A model generated the notes under the pieces. That model was not told where the DNA came from. It worked only from the letters and a program-made list of their open reading frames with translations, and made no database searches. Below are positions 6,793-15,150 of a stretch of DNA of 19,200 nucleotides, piece after piece. Source of the stretch: an uncultured Clostridium sp. (GTDB lineage: Bacteria > Bacillota > Clostridia > Lachnospirales > Lachnospiraceae); contig UQJF01000047.1 of the NCBI GenBank assembly GCA_900541315.1, positions 1 through 19,200 on the forward strand. The letters are read 5' to 3'. A program made the translations under genes and the position numbers. The first letter of the stretch is position 1, and each line of letters opens with the position of its first letter.

Positions 6793-8148
6793 TTACTTTA
6801 ATATGTCGGTCAGATCATTCAGGCCTGTATGGGTCGTAACAATGATCACGGTATCGCCAGCTTCAATCGTATCTTTGCCTCGAGGGGTAATAATACGACC
6901 GCTGCGGTTGATACAGGCTACTAACAGATTATTTTTCAGTTGCAGCCTTTCCAACGGAATACCAAGAAGAGGGGATCCTTCTTTTACGCGGAATTCCAGC
7001 GCCTCTGCCTTGTCAGCTACGATCTTATAAAGAGTTTCTACATTGCTTCCCATAGAATTCTGCATTGCTCTTACATACTGAAGGATCAGGTCTGCAGTAA
7101 GCATTTTCGGCTGGATCAGGCTTCCAAGATTCAGGGAATTGATCACACTTTCAAAAGCAATCCTGTTTACCTTCGTGATCAGCTTTGCATTGGATTTGCT
7201 GGCTGCATACAGGGAAAGCATGATATTTTCTTCATCAAAACCTGTTAAAGAAGCAAAAGCCTCTGTCTGAAGGATACCTTCTTCCAATAAAACCTGCTGG
7301 TCAGAACCGTCACCGTGGATGATCATGGCATTTGGCAGCAGTTCACTTAACTGTCTGCACCGTGCTTCATCTTGCTCAATGATCTTGATCTTGATCTTTG
7401 TATCCGCCAGCTGGTTGCAAAGATAATATGTCAGCTTTCCGCCGCCTACAAACATGGCAGTTTTTACGGAGTTGTTTACGATTCCGGCTTTCTTAAAGAA
7501 GTCCGCACTGTCTGTATGGGATGCGATAAATGAGATCTTGTCTCCTTTCTGCATCACAAAATTACCATCCGGGATCACAACGTCATCCCCGCGCTCTACA
7601 GCACAGATCAGCACATTGCTCTTTAACTTATTTACCACATCCATGACCTTTAACTGGTCTAAATTGGAATGATCCGGGATGAGAAGCTTTAACAGCTCGA
7701 TCCTTCCTTTGGCAAACGGCTCGATCTTAATAGCAGATGGGAAACGCAGAAGTCTTGCGATTTCTCTCGCAGCTGCCAGTTCCGGGTTAATGGCCATAGA
7801 AAGGTTTAACTCTTCTCTGATATAACCGATCTCTGCGGAATACTCAGGGTTTCGGATACGTGCGATGGTATGACAGTTACCTGCTTTTTTCGCGATCAGA
7901 CAGCAGAGCATATTCAACTCATCTGAGTTTGTAGTGGCGATCATCAGATCTGCCTCCTGAATACCCGCTTCCATCTGTACCTGGTAAATAGCGCCATTTC
8001 CAGTTACGCTCATCAGGTCTACATTGTCAGAAATGTTTTTTAATGCCTCATCATCGGTATCGATCAGTGTGATATCATGATTTTCCCTGTTTAACTGCTC
8101 TGCCAGAGTTGTTCCAACTTTGCCGCAGCCCACGATTATGATCTTCAT
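6793..8148 (-). CDS. trkA: Trk potassium uptake regulator TrkA, two RCK domains
   Basis: A 451-residue cytosolic protein with tandem RCK units, as in TrkA (KtrA has only one). The first has a Rossmann motif GCGKVG (7-12) with D30 ending the second strand (LID), expected for NAD(H) binding, followed by an RCK-C domain with IEPFAKGRIELLKLLIP. The second starts at about residue 230 (MFVGGGKLTYYL, GxGKL type) and ends with another RCK-C domain (TPRGKDTIEAGDTVIIV). TrkA rings sit under TrkH dimers and gate K+ flux in response to nucleotides. It follows rng by 12 bases; GGGG 10 bases before ATG is the likely ribosome binding site. Confidence 0.94.
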   Translation of the reverse strand: MKIIIVGCGKVGTTLAEQLNRENHDITLIDTDDEALKNISDNVDLMSVTGNGAIYQVQMEAGIQEADLMIATTNSDELNMLCCLIAKKAGNCHTIARIRNPEYSAEIGYIREELNLSMAINPELAAAREIARLLRFPSAIKIEPFAKGRIELLKLLIPDHSNLDQLKVMDVVNKLKSNVLICAVERGDDVVIPDGNFVMQKGDKISFIASHTDSADFFKKAGIVNNSVKTAMFVGGGKLTYYLCNQLADTKIKIKIIEQDEARCRQLSELLPNAMIIHGDGSDQQVLLEEGILQTEAFASLTGFDEENIMLSLYAASKSNAKLITKVNRIAFESVINSLNLGSLIQPKMLTADLILQYVRAMQNSMGSNVETLYKIVADKAEALEFRVKEGSPLLGIPLERLQLKNNLLVACINRSGRIITPRGKDTIEAGDTVIIVTTHTGLNDLTDILK

Positions 8149-8160
8149 GTTTGTTTTCCC

Positions 8161-9360
8161 CTATTCCCTTGTACTGTTATATAATCCTGCCGCCTGTTCG
8201 TATAATGGACGTCTTACCTTTTTGCGGGTTATCTCCACTAAATTCAAACGGGTCATTTCTACTACAACTGTTTTTACCGGATCTTTCGCTACAGCTGCTT
8301 TTAATGCTTCCATCAGCTGCATCTTACTTTCTTCCTGGTTCATATCAATAAAATCCACCATAATAATACCGGAAAGATTGCGCAGCCGCAGCTGTCTTGC
8401 GATTTCTGCCGCCGCCTCTAAATTAATCTTTAATACGGTTTCCTCCAGCTTCTTTTTACCTTCATATTTCCCCGTATTTACATCGATCACTACCATGGCT
8501 TCTGTTGGCTCGATCACCAGATAGCCTCCGGATTTCAGCCATACCCGTTTATCAAGTGCCTTGGAAAGAGCATTATCCAGACTATAAAGCTTTCCAAGTG
8601 AAAGCAATCTGTCTGTATACAATTTTAATTTTCCTGCATCCTCCGCCTGGCTGGTTTCCAGATATTCTTTTAACTGCCCATATAGATCCGGACAGTCTGT
8701 AACGATCTCCTCCAGTCCTCCGGCATAAGAATCCCGGATACCTGCAATATAAGAAGGAAGTGTCTTATACAGACAGCTGTAGCAGGTGCGGCTGCCGCTC
8801 TCTTTTATCAGCTGTTTTAACATAGCTTTAAGCTTTTCGCACTCTTCTAATATCTGTTCCGGCCCTGCTGATCCTGCATTGGTCCTTAAAATAATGCCAA
8901 AGCCTATAAAATCATTTTCCAAAAGCATTTTCCGGATCTGATTCTTCCATGCTGTGTCTGTAAGTTTTGCCGAAAAACCAATCCCTGTTCTGCCTGCTGT
9001 GAGAACGCAAAAACGCCCAGGCAGAGACAAATTAGAGGTAAGCACAGGCGCCTTTGTCTTTACGGCGTCCCGGCTTATCTGAACTAAAAGCTCATCTCCT
9101 GGTCTTAGTTTACCAATTCTTCCTTGCTGGGTAAATATATGTTCTTTATTTTCATCCAGACTATAATAACCAACCGTCACGCCCAAATCAATAAAAGCTG
9201 CATTAATACCTGCAACTACCTTCTGGACTTTTCCAATATAAATGTTATTAAGGATTGATGCCTGGTCTTCCTCTTCCAGGATAATACCTGTTACCTTTCT
9301 ATCGGATACGGAAGCTGTACATATTTTTCCCTGCAAACGGGTAATGACTAATTTATCCAT
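8161..9360 (-). CDS. rng: Ribonuclease E/G family endoribonuclease, short form
   Basis: The 399-residue product matches the catalytic half of RNase E/G: an S1 domain (about 35-110, NIYIGKVQKVVAGINAAFIDLG), an RNase-H-like and 5'-sensor region, and the DNase I-like active site with VVIDVNTGKYEGKK (D293) and IIMVDFIDM (D336), the two metal-binding aspartates. It should cleave single-stranded AU-rich RNA and mature rRNA. The protein stops at RKKVRRPLYEQAAGLYNSTRE, just before the place where RNase E/G usually has the CPxC zinc-link that holds dimers together, so the cysteine pair is absent; no frameshifted continuation is seen downstream. Its ATG overlaps the stop of the preceding gene (TAATG), so translation is coupled. 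rng next to rplU is common in Clostridia; here trkA-trkH intervene. Confidence 0.92.
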   Translation of the reverse strand: MDKLVITRLQGKICTASVSDRKVTGIILEEEDQASILNNIYIGKVQKVVAGINAAFIDLGVTVGYYSLDENKEHIFTQQGRIGKLRPGDELLVQISRDAVKTKAPVLTSNLSLPGRFCVLTAGRTGIGFSAKLTDTAWKNQIRKMLLENDFIGFGIILRTNAGSAGPEQILEECEKLKAMLKQLIKESGSRTCYSCLYKTLPSYIAGIRDSYAGGLEEIVTDCPDLYGQLKEYLETSQAEDAGKLKLYTDRLLSLGKLYSLDNALSKALDKRVWLKSGGYLVIEPTEAMVVIDVNTGKYEGKKKLEETVLKINLEAAAEIARQLRLRNLSGIIMVDFIDMNQEESKMQLMEALKAAVAKDPVKTVVVEMTRLNLVEITRKKVRRPLYEQAAGLYNSTRE

Positions 9361-10106
9361 TATTCTATATCCTGTCCCAGATTGCCCAATGTTACAAATT
9401 TATGTGTGCCAGCCTCTGCTTCTTCTGCAGTGGCCGCATCTGCATATACTTCTTCTCTCTCAGTCATAAAAGCGAACTGGGGACGTTCTTCCTCTAAAGA
9501 AGCATAATACGCATCCAAAACAAGCTCCGGTTTAATATTTGCAGCACTGCCTGCAGACACTTTCATAAAAAGAGCAGGGATCTCCCCTTCTTTACGAACT
9601 TTTAATTCATAGACAAAGGGCTTAAGGTCCATTTCCCGTTCTCCCTTTTTTGTCTTTTTCATGATCATTACATGGTCTGTATCAAAAAATTGAACCAGCT
9701 TTTCAAACCACTCCTGTGGACTTTCATTTTCCGGCTCATAACCCGGCCGGAAAGTAAGACTGTAATCTGCTGCTGCCACAATAGACATAGCATTTGCTGC
9801 ATCATCTGGAAGAAGCTTGTACTCCAGGATTTCAAAGCCTTCTGACATCACTGCATTTAAGCGGTCCACCATTTTTTTTGAATTTTCAGTATCCAGTACC
9901 TCAATATCCACATATTCACCCTTGCTGGTGATACCTACACCTAAAGGCGCAGCAAAGGACATGATCTGATGAGGGCTGAAGCCTTCGCTGTAACGGATAT
10001 TCACTTCAGCTCTGCGGATCGCTTTCTGGAAATAACGCATCACATCCAGGTGGCCGATGAATTTCATGGTGCCGTATTTGCGAAATTTTATACGAATTTT
10101 CATCAT
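9360..10106 (-). CDS. TIGR03936/DUF2344 radical-SAM-associated protein
   Basis: A 248-residue member of the DUF2344 family, recognised by IRIKFRKYGTMKFIGHLDVMRYFQKAIRRAEV, then YSEGFSPHQIMSFAAPLGVG, typical of these proteins. It is nearly always encoded next to (or fused to) the TIGR03960 radical SAM protein, as here, and so is taken to be its partner; the biochemical role is not established. The C-terminal 40 residues are acidic (EEAEAGTHKF). Its start has two adjacent ATGs (MMKIR); AAGGA lies 12 bases before the first, so the second is not excluded. The stop shares a base with the rng start. There are 74 AT-rich bases between it and the radical SAM gene, without an obvious terminator. Confidence 0.9.
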   Translation of the reverse strand: MMKIRIKFRKYGTMKFIGHLDVMRYFQKAIRRAEVNIRYSEGFSPHQIMSFAAPLGVGITSKGEYVDIEVLDTENSKKMVDRLNAVMSEGFEILEYKLLPDDAANAMSIVAAADYSLTFRPGYEPENESPQEWFEKLVQFFDTDHVMIMKKTKKGEREMDLKPFVYELKVRKEGEIPALFMKVSAGSAANIKPELVLDAYYASLEEERPQFAFMTEREEVYADAATAEEAEAGTHKFVTLGNLGQDIE

Positions 10107-10180
10107 TGTCTGTATTGTTCCTTTTATTATTTATATATTTACATTCATTTACTAATTTGCACTCTTACAGTTTTATGGTC

Positions 10181-12046
10181 TTATCTTTTCTCAAAGCAGA
10201 CACCGCCACCATATTTGGAAGCACCGCAGCCAGAACATTTCTGACGGCAGTTTGGAGTCACTTTTTCATCAAGCGCATTCTGCCACTCTCTCTTCAAGAA
10301 AGCCTTGGAAACACCTGCATCAATGAAATCCCATGGGAATAACTCATCTAAGCTGCGTTCTCTGGTGGTATAAAAATCAATATCCACGCCGCAGGTTTTA
10401 AATGCTTCCATCCAGACTTCATTTTTAAAGAATTCAGACCATGAATCGTAAATAGCCCCTCTACGGTATGCTTCTTCAATAACTGCACCTACACGGCGGT
10501 CGCCTCTTGCAAGAACGCCCTCTAATACAGTCAGTTCTGCTTCATGCCAGTTATATTTTAAACTCTTAAAGTTTTTCATCTCACGGAACTTTCCGCGAAC
10601 GATATTGGCACGCTCTAGGAATTCTTCCTTAGTACACATCCTTGCCCACTGAAATGGGGTAAATGGCTTCGGAACAAAGAATGATGAACTGGCAACTACC
10701 TGTACCTTACCATGCCTCTGATCTTTTGGGATCTCATCATAATAGGTCTCTGCAATCTTTTCAGAAAGAAGGGCGATCCCTTCCATATCTTCCACTGTTT
10801 CTGTAGGCTGTCCCAGCATAAAATACAGTTTTACGCGGTTCCACCCTGCGTGGAAAGCATCATTGGCACCCTTTAAGATCACTTCTTCTGTAAGTCCCTT
10901 ATTAATAACGTCCCTCTGGCGCTGGGAACCAGCCTCAGGAGCAAATGTAAGGCTGCTTTTTTTAATATCCTGGACCTTGCTCATAACATCCAGGGAAAAA
11001 GCATCGATACGCAGGGATGGAAGGGAAATATTCACCCCTTTTCCCTTAAACTCATCAATAAGAAAGTTCACAAGACCTTCCAGATGCGTATAATCACTGG
11101 AACTTAAAGAACTTAAGGAAATCTCCTCATGTCCGGTGCTCTTAAGCATATCGTATGCATAATGCTTTAAATATTCCAGACTGTGTTCTCTTAACGGACG
11201 ATACACATTACCCGCCTGACAGAAACGGCATCCACGGATACAGCCTCTCTGGATCTCTAAAACCACTCTGTCCTGAGTCACCTTAATAAATGGCACCAAC
11301 GGTTTTTCAATATATGGCACACTGTCCATATCAGCTACTACCTGCTTAACGATCTTTTCCTTTGCAGTTGGACAGTTTGGTTTAAAGCTTTTTAATGTGC
11401 CGTCTTCATTGTACTCTACGTCATAAAAAGCCGGGACATAGATTCCCTCGATCTGGGCTGCTTTCTCTAAAAAGTCTCTTCTGCTTCCGCCGTTTTTTTT
11501 GTTTTCCTTATAGCAGTCTAAAAGTTCAAAATAAACTGTCTCACCTTCTCCGATATAAAACATATCAAAGAAATCTGCCAAAGGCTCCGGATTATAGGCA
11601 CATGGGCCGCCACCGATGACAATTGGCATATCTTCCCCACGATCTGCTGCATGGAGCGGGATCTGTGCCAGATCTAAGATCTGAAGCACATTAGTATAGC
11701 ACATTTCATACTGAAGAGTGATTCCCAGAAAATCAAAGTTCTTTACAGGCTCCTGGGTCTCAAGGGTAAACAGCGGGATATTCTTCTCTCTCATGATCGG
11801 ATCCAGATCCATCCATGGGCTGTATACACGCTCACAATAGATATCTTCCCTGGAATTAAACATGGAATACAGGATCTGGATGCCTAAATGGGACATGCCT
11901 ATCTCGTATACATCCGGGAAACACATGGCAAACCGAATGTCCACAAGGGACGGATTTTTCATGACACAGTTCACTTCCCCGCCGATGTATCTGGCGGGTT
12001 GTTGAACGGTTAATAAAATTTCATCACTTAACGCTAACTTTTTCAT
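10181..12046 (-). CDS. TIGR03960 B12-binding/radical SAM protein
   Basis: A 621-residue protein with an N-terminal cobalamin-binding-like Rossmann domain (about 35-180, with MSHLGIQILY and PIVIGGGPCAYNPEP) followed by a radical SAM barrel. The [4Fe-4S] triad is C269-x3-C273-x2-C276 in QRGCIRGCRFCQAG. The C-terminus has a second cysteine set, C600, C604, C607 and C617 (CRQKCSGCG, then VC), which may bind another cluster or zinc. The family is widespread in Firmicutes and always near DUF2344; its substrate is unknown. AAGG 4 bases before the ATG is the only ribosome binding site candidate and is close. This gene leads the run radical SAM, DUF2344, rng, trkA, trkH. A run of eight A codes for KKN in frame, showing that such tracts are tolerated elsewhere in the window. 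Confidence 0.93.
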   Translation of the reverse strand: MKKLALSDEILLTVQQPARYIGGEVNCVMKNPSLVDIRFAMCFPDVYEIGMSHLGIQILYSMFNSREDIYCERVYSPWMDLDPIMREKNIPLFTLETQEPVKNFDFLGITLQYEMCYTNVLQILDLAQIPLHAADRGEDMPIVIGGGPCAYNPEPLADFFDMFYIGEGETVYFELLDCYKENKKNGGSRRDFLEKAAQIEGIYVPAFYDVEYNEDGTLKSFKPNCPTAKEKIVKQVVADMDSVPYIEKPLVPFIKVTQDRVVLEIQRGCIRGCRFCQAGNVYRPLREHSLEYLKHYAYDMLKSTGHEEISLSSLSSSDYTHLEGLVNFLIDEFKGKGVNISLPSLRIDAFSLDVMSKVQDIKKSSLTFAPEAGSQRQRDVINKGLTEEVILKGANDAFHAGWNRVKLYFMLGQPTETVEDMEGIALLSEKIAETYYDEIPKDQRHGKVQVVASSSFFVPKPFTPFQWARMCTKEEFLERANIVRGKFREMKNFKSLKYNWHEAELTVLEGVLARGDRRVGAVIEEAYRRGAIYDSWSEFFKNEVWMEAFKTCGVDIDFYTTRERSLDELFPWDFIDAGVSKAFLKREWQNALDEKVTPNCRQKCSGCGASKYGGGVCFEKR

Positions 12047-12180
12047 AAAGCCTTATTTTACCTACATTTCTCACGTTTTTTGCGATATATTCATCGCTGT
12101 TTTTTGGTTCTTTTTAGTTCTTTTTCTCTGTTCTTTTCCGTAAGCGTAAAAACACAAATTCTTGTCAAGTGTTTTTTTTT
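12047..12180 (-). promoter_or_regulatory. Leader and possible promoter of the radical SAM operon
   Basis: AAAAACAC and GTGTTTTT form a perfect 8-bp inverted repeat around a 13-base centre (about 12150-12178); the centre contains a consensus -35 box, TTGACA (12168-12163). The matching -10 is poor (GCTTAC at 17 bases), so the promoter call is tentative. Downstream the leader has three AAAAGAAC repeats (12137-12130, 12125-12117, 12115-12107) and a small hairpin GCGAT/ATCGC (12082-12097) before the start codon. Confidence 0.4.
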
Positions 12181-12294
12181 CACGGATAGTTTACATAATA
12201 TTTTTCGCTCTTACGACAAAAAAAATTGTTTCTGAAATACGCACAATTCGGATTTTCCATCATTTTACGGATAAATCCGCTCTAAATGTACAGA
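12181..12294. other. AT-rich spacer after the integrase remnant
   Basis: Non-coding. Only a small CGGAT-TT-ATCCG hairpin near 12268-12279 just after the integrase stop and long A/T runs are visible; no clear terminator or attachment site could be defined. Confidence 0.3.
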
Positions 12295-12801
12295 TCAGAC
12301 CGCATTATTATACGGTATTTCCCGTGTTTCCGCAATAGATTCTTTCCCGAAATCAATTTTTCGGGCTTCTATCGTCGAACTTTTTATTAAGTTTTCCGAA
12401 TATTCGTCAAATCCAGGAACCTCAAAAATCAGGGTTTCCTTCAGAACGATCTCATCATTTTCCAGTTTTACTGGCATGGCATTCAGGAAAATTTCCTCAA
12501 ATTCCGGCACCTCTTCACAAACTTTTTGACTCGGAACAACATAGTGTTGCATCGTGAAAATTCCGCTGGAATGTCCGAGCACGACGGCCAGTTCTTTGAT
12601 ATTAACCTGGTACTGGACCATTAATATTGCGTATACATGACGCAGATCGTGCCAGTGAAAATCATCCGGGAGACCGTAAAGTTTTTTCAGGGAATTGAAA
12701 TCATCCTTATAGGACCGGCGGTTATAGGCAGTGCCATCCGTCCGGTGCCAGATCGTTACCTCTCCTGCGTCCTTCCCTTCTGCCTCCAGCGACTGGGTCC
12801 A
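12295..12801 (-). pseudogene. C-terminal remnant of a tyrosine recombinase (integrase)
   Basis: The frame is open from 12801 (just after a TGA at 12804-12802) to the stop at 12295, about 168 codons, with no start at its beginning. It contains the second half of a phage/ICE-type tyrosine recombinase catalytic domain: HWHDLRHVYA (His at 12651-12649, Arg at 12642-12640), LGHSS (His at 12573-12571) and the nucleophile Tyr in MQHYVVP (12543-12541), plus an 80-residue acidic tail. The first catalytic arginine and the whole arm- and core-binding N-terminus are missing, so the protein cannot be active. An internal ATG at 12621 would give a 108-residue fragment. The break lies about 40 bases from the 3' end of the kinase gene, marking a recombination or deletion junction. 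Confidence 0.85.
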
Positions 12802-12843
12802 TCAGGGAGCAATCTCCACTTTTTACTTTCCATTTATCACTGT

Positions 12844-13752
12844 TCAATGACCTGCATTTCGATGCCACCCCCCCCCCACAAAACCGCCGCCGGATTTTAT
12901 GCTTCTGATCGTCTTTTCCAATACCTTCATCTCAACCGGTTTTGAAACATGGGCATTCATACCGGCTGCCAGAGAATGCTGAATATCCTCAGAAAACGCA
13001 TTGGCGGTCATAGCAATGATCGGAATTGTCATTGCCAGTTCATGAGAACTTCTGCGGATTGCTTTTGTTGCCTCATAACCGTTCATGACAGGCATCTGCA
13101 CATCCATCAGGATCATGTCATAATCCCCCGGGGCAGACTGTTCAAATGTCTCCAGAACTCTTTCACCATTTTCACAGATGATGCACTCTGCGCCCTCAAT
13201 TTTTAACAGTTCCATCAAAATCTCTGCATTCAGCTCATTATCCTCCGCACACAGGAATCTCATTCCCTGAAGGATATTATCATCCTGTTCATCTATTTCT
13301 TCTTGTGCTGCCAAAGCAATTGTTCTCTCCTCTGCAATTCTCATATCTATGAGAACCTCAAAACAGCTTCCCTGTCCCAGTTCACTCTCCAAATCAATGG
13401 TGCCTCCCATTGCTTTAACCAGATTTCTGGTAATAGCCATTCCGAGACCGGTTCCCTGTATCTTATTAGTCATAGAACTTTCAGCGCGGGTAAACGGATC
13501 AAAAATCGTCTCTTTGAAATCTGCAGACATTCCCATACCATTATCGCTGACTAAGAAACGGTACTTTGCATAGACAGATGACTTTGTCTCACATTCTTCT
13601 ACCAGAAACTGAATTTTTCCACCTTCCTGCGTGTACTTCACTGCATTAGAAAGCAAGTTGCTGAAAATCTGCATCAGATGAACCTGATCTCCGTTTACCC
13701 ATTCGTGCCGGATGTTTTCTTTTATGATCGTAAGAGTCTGTTTTTTTTTCAT
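12844..13752 (-). CDS. Hybrid histidine kinase, C-terminal part (ATPase and receiver)
   Basis: This 302-residue frame continues the kinase begun at 15148 after a frameshift. It has the HATPase_c motifs N-box FSNLLSNAVKY (30-40), G1 VSDNGMGM (68-75) and G2 GTGLGMAI (100-107), then a receiver (about 164-285) with acidic residues in LCAEDNE, phospho-acceptor D217 (ILMDVQMP) and K271 (VSKP). Its ATG lies within the A9 run (13741-13749) and has no ribosome binding site, so it is probably not a true start. The last residues (FVGGGWHRNAGH) are read across ten G (12868-12877); one G fewer would give GGGGIEMQVIEQ and a stop nearby. The receiver has no Hpt partner in cis; the Hpt gene at the right edge is the likely phosphate acceptor. 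Confidence 0.85.
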   Translation of the reverse strand: MKKKQTLTIIKENIRHEWVNGDQVHLMQIFSNLLSNAVKYTQEGGKIQFLVEECETKSSVYAKYRFLVSDNGMGMSADFKETIFDPFTRAESSMTNKIQGTGLGMAITRNLVKAMGGTIDLESELGQGSCFEVLIDMRIAEERTIALAAQEEIDEQDDNILQGMRFLCAEDNELNAEILMELLKIEGAECIICENGERVLETFEQSAPGDYDMILMDVQMPVMNGYEATKAIRRSSHELAMTIPIIAMTANAFSEDIQHSLAAGMNAHVSKPVEMKVLEKTIRSIKSGGGFVGGGWHRNAGH

Positions 13753-15148
13753 CTATCTGTGACTGAAATAAAGTATTGATTTCCTGTATAAAATTCAGAA
13801 TGGAAAAATCATTGTATTTAAAAACTGTTTTTCCTGCTTCAATCTTACTCATATCCAGAATATCATTAATAATCCCTAACAGATGCTGTGATGAAATATC
13901 TATTTTATCTGCATACTCTATTACTTTATCTTTATTCCCTGCATCATATCTGATTAATGATGTCATACCAATAATTGCATTCATTGGTGTACGAATATCA
14001 TGTGACATATTGGACAGGAAATCTGTTTTCGCCTTATTTGCATTTTCAGCGGTCTGCAAGGCTTCCGTTGTAATGTCCTTTGCTTTTTTCAGTTTTTTAT
14101 TGGACTCCTCCATTTCCTTCATTGCCTGCGTCTGAATCTCATTATTTCTTTTTTCATATTCAGCTTTTTGCTCAGCAAGACTGCGTCTAGAAATACTGTA
14201 GAATAATCCGGCAAAAAGCAAAAGTATAAAACCTGCCATGAGTATTGTTTCAAACACTATTATTTTCTGATAATCTTTCAGTACATTATCTACAACACTC
14301 TTTCCTACAATACAGATCAGCATGGTGTTATTATTTTCTATCGGACAGTATCCCAGATAGTAAGGTTTGTCACTTCCCAGAAGTTCTACCCCCTGTTCTC
14401 TGCCATCCAGCTTTTTTTGAAGAGAATCAGCCTCTTCCTCAGTGATAGCCTGATCTCCTTTTAAATGCTTTAACAAAAAATAGTTCCTAAAAAATTTATC
14501 TTCTTTCTGATTTGTATAAGTAATATTTCCGTCGTTATCCAGCATAAACAGATACGCATTCCCGTTATAGCTTTTCACACTTAACATGGAATCTAATTTT
14601 GAATGATCATACAAGGTTCCAATTGCCGTATAAGTTTCCCCATTAATCGTATATTCCTGACATGGAATTGCAACCAGATAACCATCTTTTTTCTTCTGGT
14701 TGTAATCAAGAGAAACCAATTTTCCAATATTATATCCGTTCCTCAAATCCAACAAAAATTCACTTGGCATGTCAACCCGAAGTTTTGTTCCATCAGTGGT
14801 TATTGCCTTTCCATTTTCCTGGAGAAATATAAGTGTACTTTCAGATTCTTTCTGCCATGCCTCAAAGAACTTCTTGTTTCTATCCAGTTCAATAGATCTC
14901 ACTTCCTCTTGAATAAGAGAATCCTCAAGCAAATGCAGCTGACTGTAGTATCCATTCACCTGCAGATCATAGGTCTGCTGTATCTGTTCAACAACAGCTC
15001 CCATATTGCTTTTCCCGTTTTCCGCGATATAGCTGTTCATCCTGTTCAAAAGGAGCTTTACAAAAATTAAGCTTAAAAAGATAAGAATTAAAAAGAACAA
15101 TGGCACTATAATCTTTTTTCTTTTTGTTATTACTTGTTCTATTCCCAC
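13646..15148 (-). CDS. Hybrid histidine kinase, N-terminal part (sensor and HisKA)
   Basis: A 500-residue frame with one transmembrane helix at about 13-34, an extracellular region of about 260 residues (probably a double Cache-like sensor), a second helix at about 296-319, a coiled coil (320-375) and a HisKA domain with phospho-acceptor H383 in NMSHDIRTPMN. At QSQIDEKK the frame enters nine A; with eight A it would continue as KQTLTIIKENIRHEW into the ATPase domain at 13752-12844. As written it ends with about 30 unrelated residues. The start is GTG at 15148-15146, only 2 bases after the lipoprotein stop, with GAGG 13 bases before it, which implies translational coupling. The kinase and lipoprotein very probably sense together at the membrane. 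Confidence 0.87.
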   Translation of the reverse strand: MGIEQVITKRKKIIVPLFFLILIFLSLIFVKLLLNRMNSYIAENGKSNMGAVVEQIQQTYDLQVNGYYSQLHLLEDSLIQEEVRSIELDRNKKFFEAWQKESESTLIFLQENGKAITTDGTKLRVDMPSEFLLDLRNGYNIGKLVSLDYNQKKKDGYLVAIPCQEYTINGETYTAIGTLYDHSKLDSMLSVKSYNGNAYLFMLDNDGNITYTNQKEDKFFRNYFLLKHLKGDQAITEEEADSLQKKLDGREQGVELLGSDKPYYLGYCPIENNNTMLICIVGKSVVDNVLKDYQKIIVFETILMAGFILLLFAGLFYSISRRSLAEQKAEYEKRNNEIQTQAMKEMEESNKKLKKAKDITTEALQTAENANKAKTDFLSNMSHDIRTPMNAIIGMTSLIRYDAGNKDKVIEYADKIDISSQHLLGIINDILDMSKIEAGKTVFKYNDFSILNFIQEINTLFQSQIDEKKTDSYDHKRKHPARMGKRRSGSSDADFQQLAF

Positions 15149-15150
15149 TT

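Noticed and set aside
12082..12105. Plus-strand intrinsic terminator (GCGAT/ATCGC then T-run)
   Set aside because: The stem is only 5 bp and there is no plus-strand gene for it to serve; more likely part of the minus-strand leader.
12621..12945. Intact integrase with a plus- or minus-strand start near 12637-12945
   Set aside because: The recombinase frame is blocked by TGA at 12804-12802 and no upstream frame continues the N-terminal domain, so it is a remnant.
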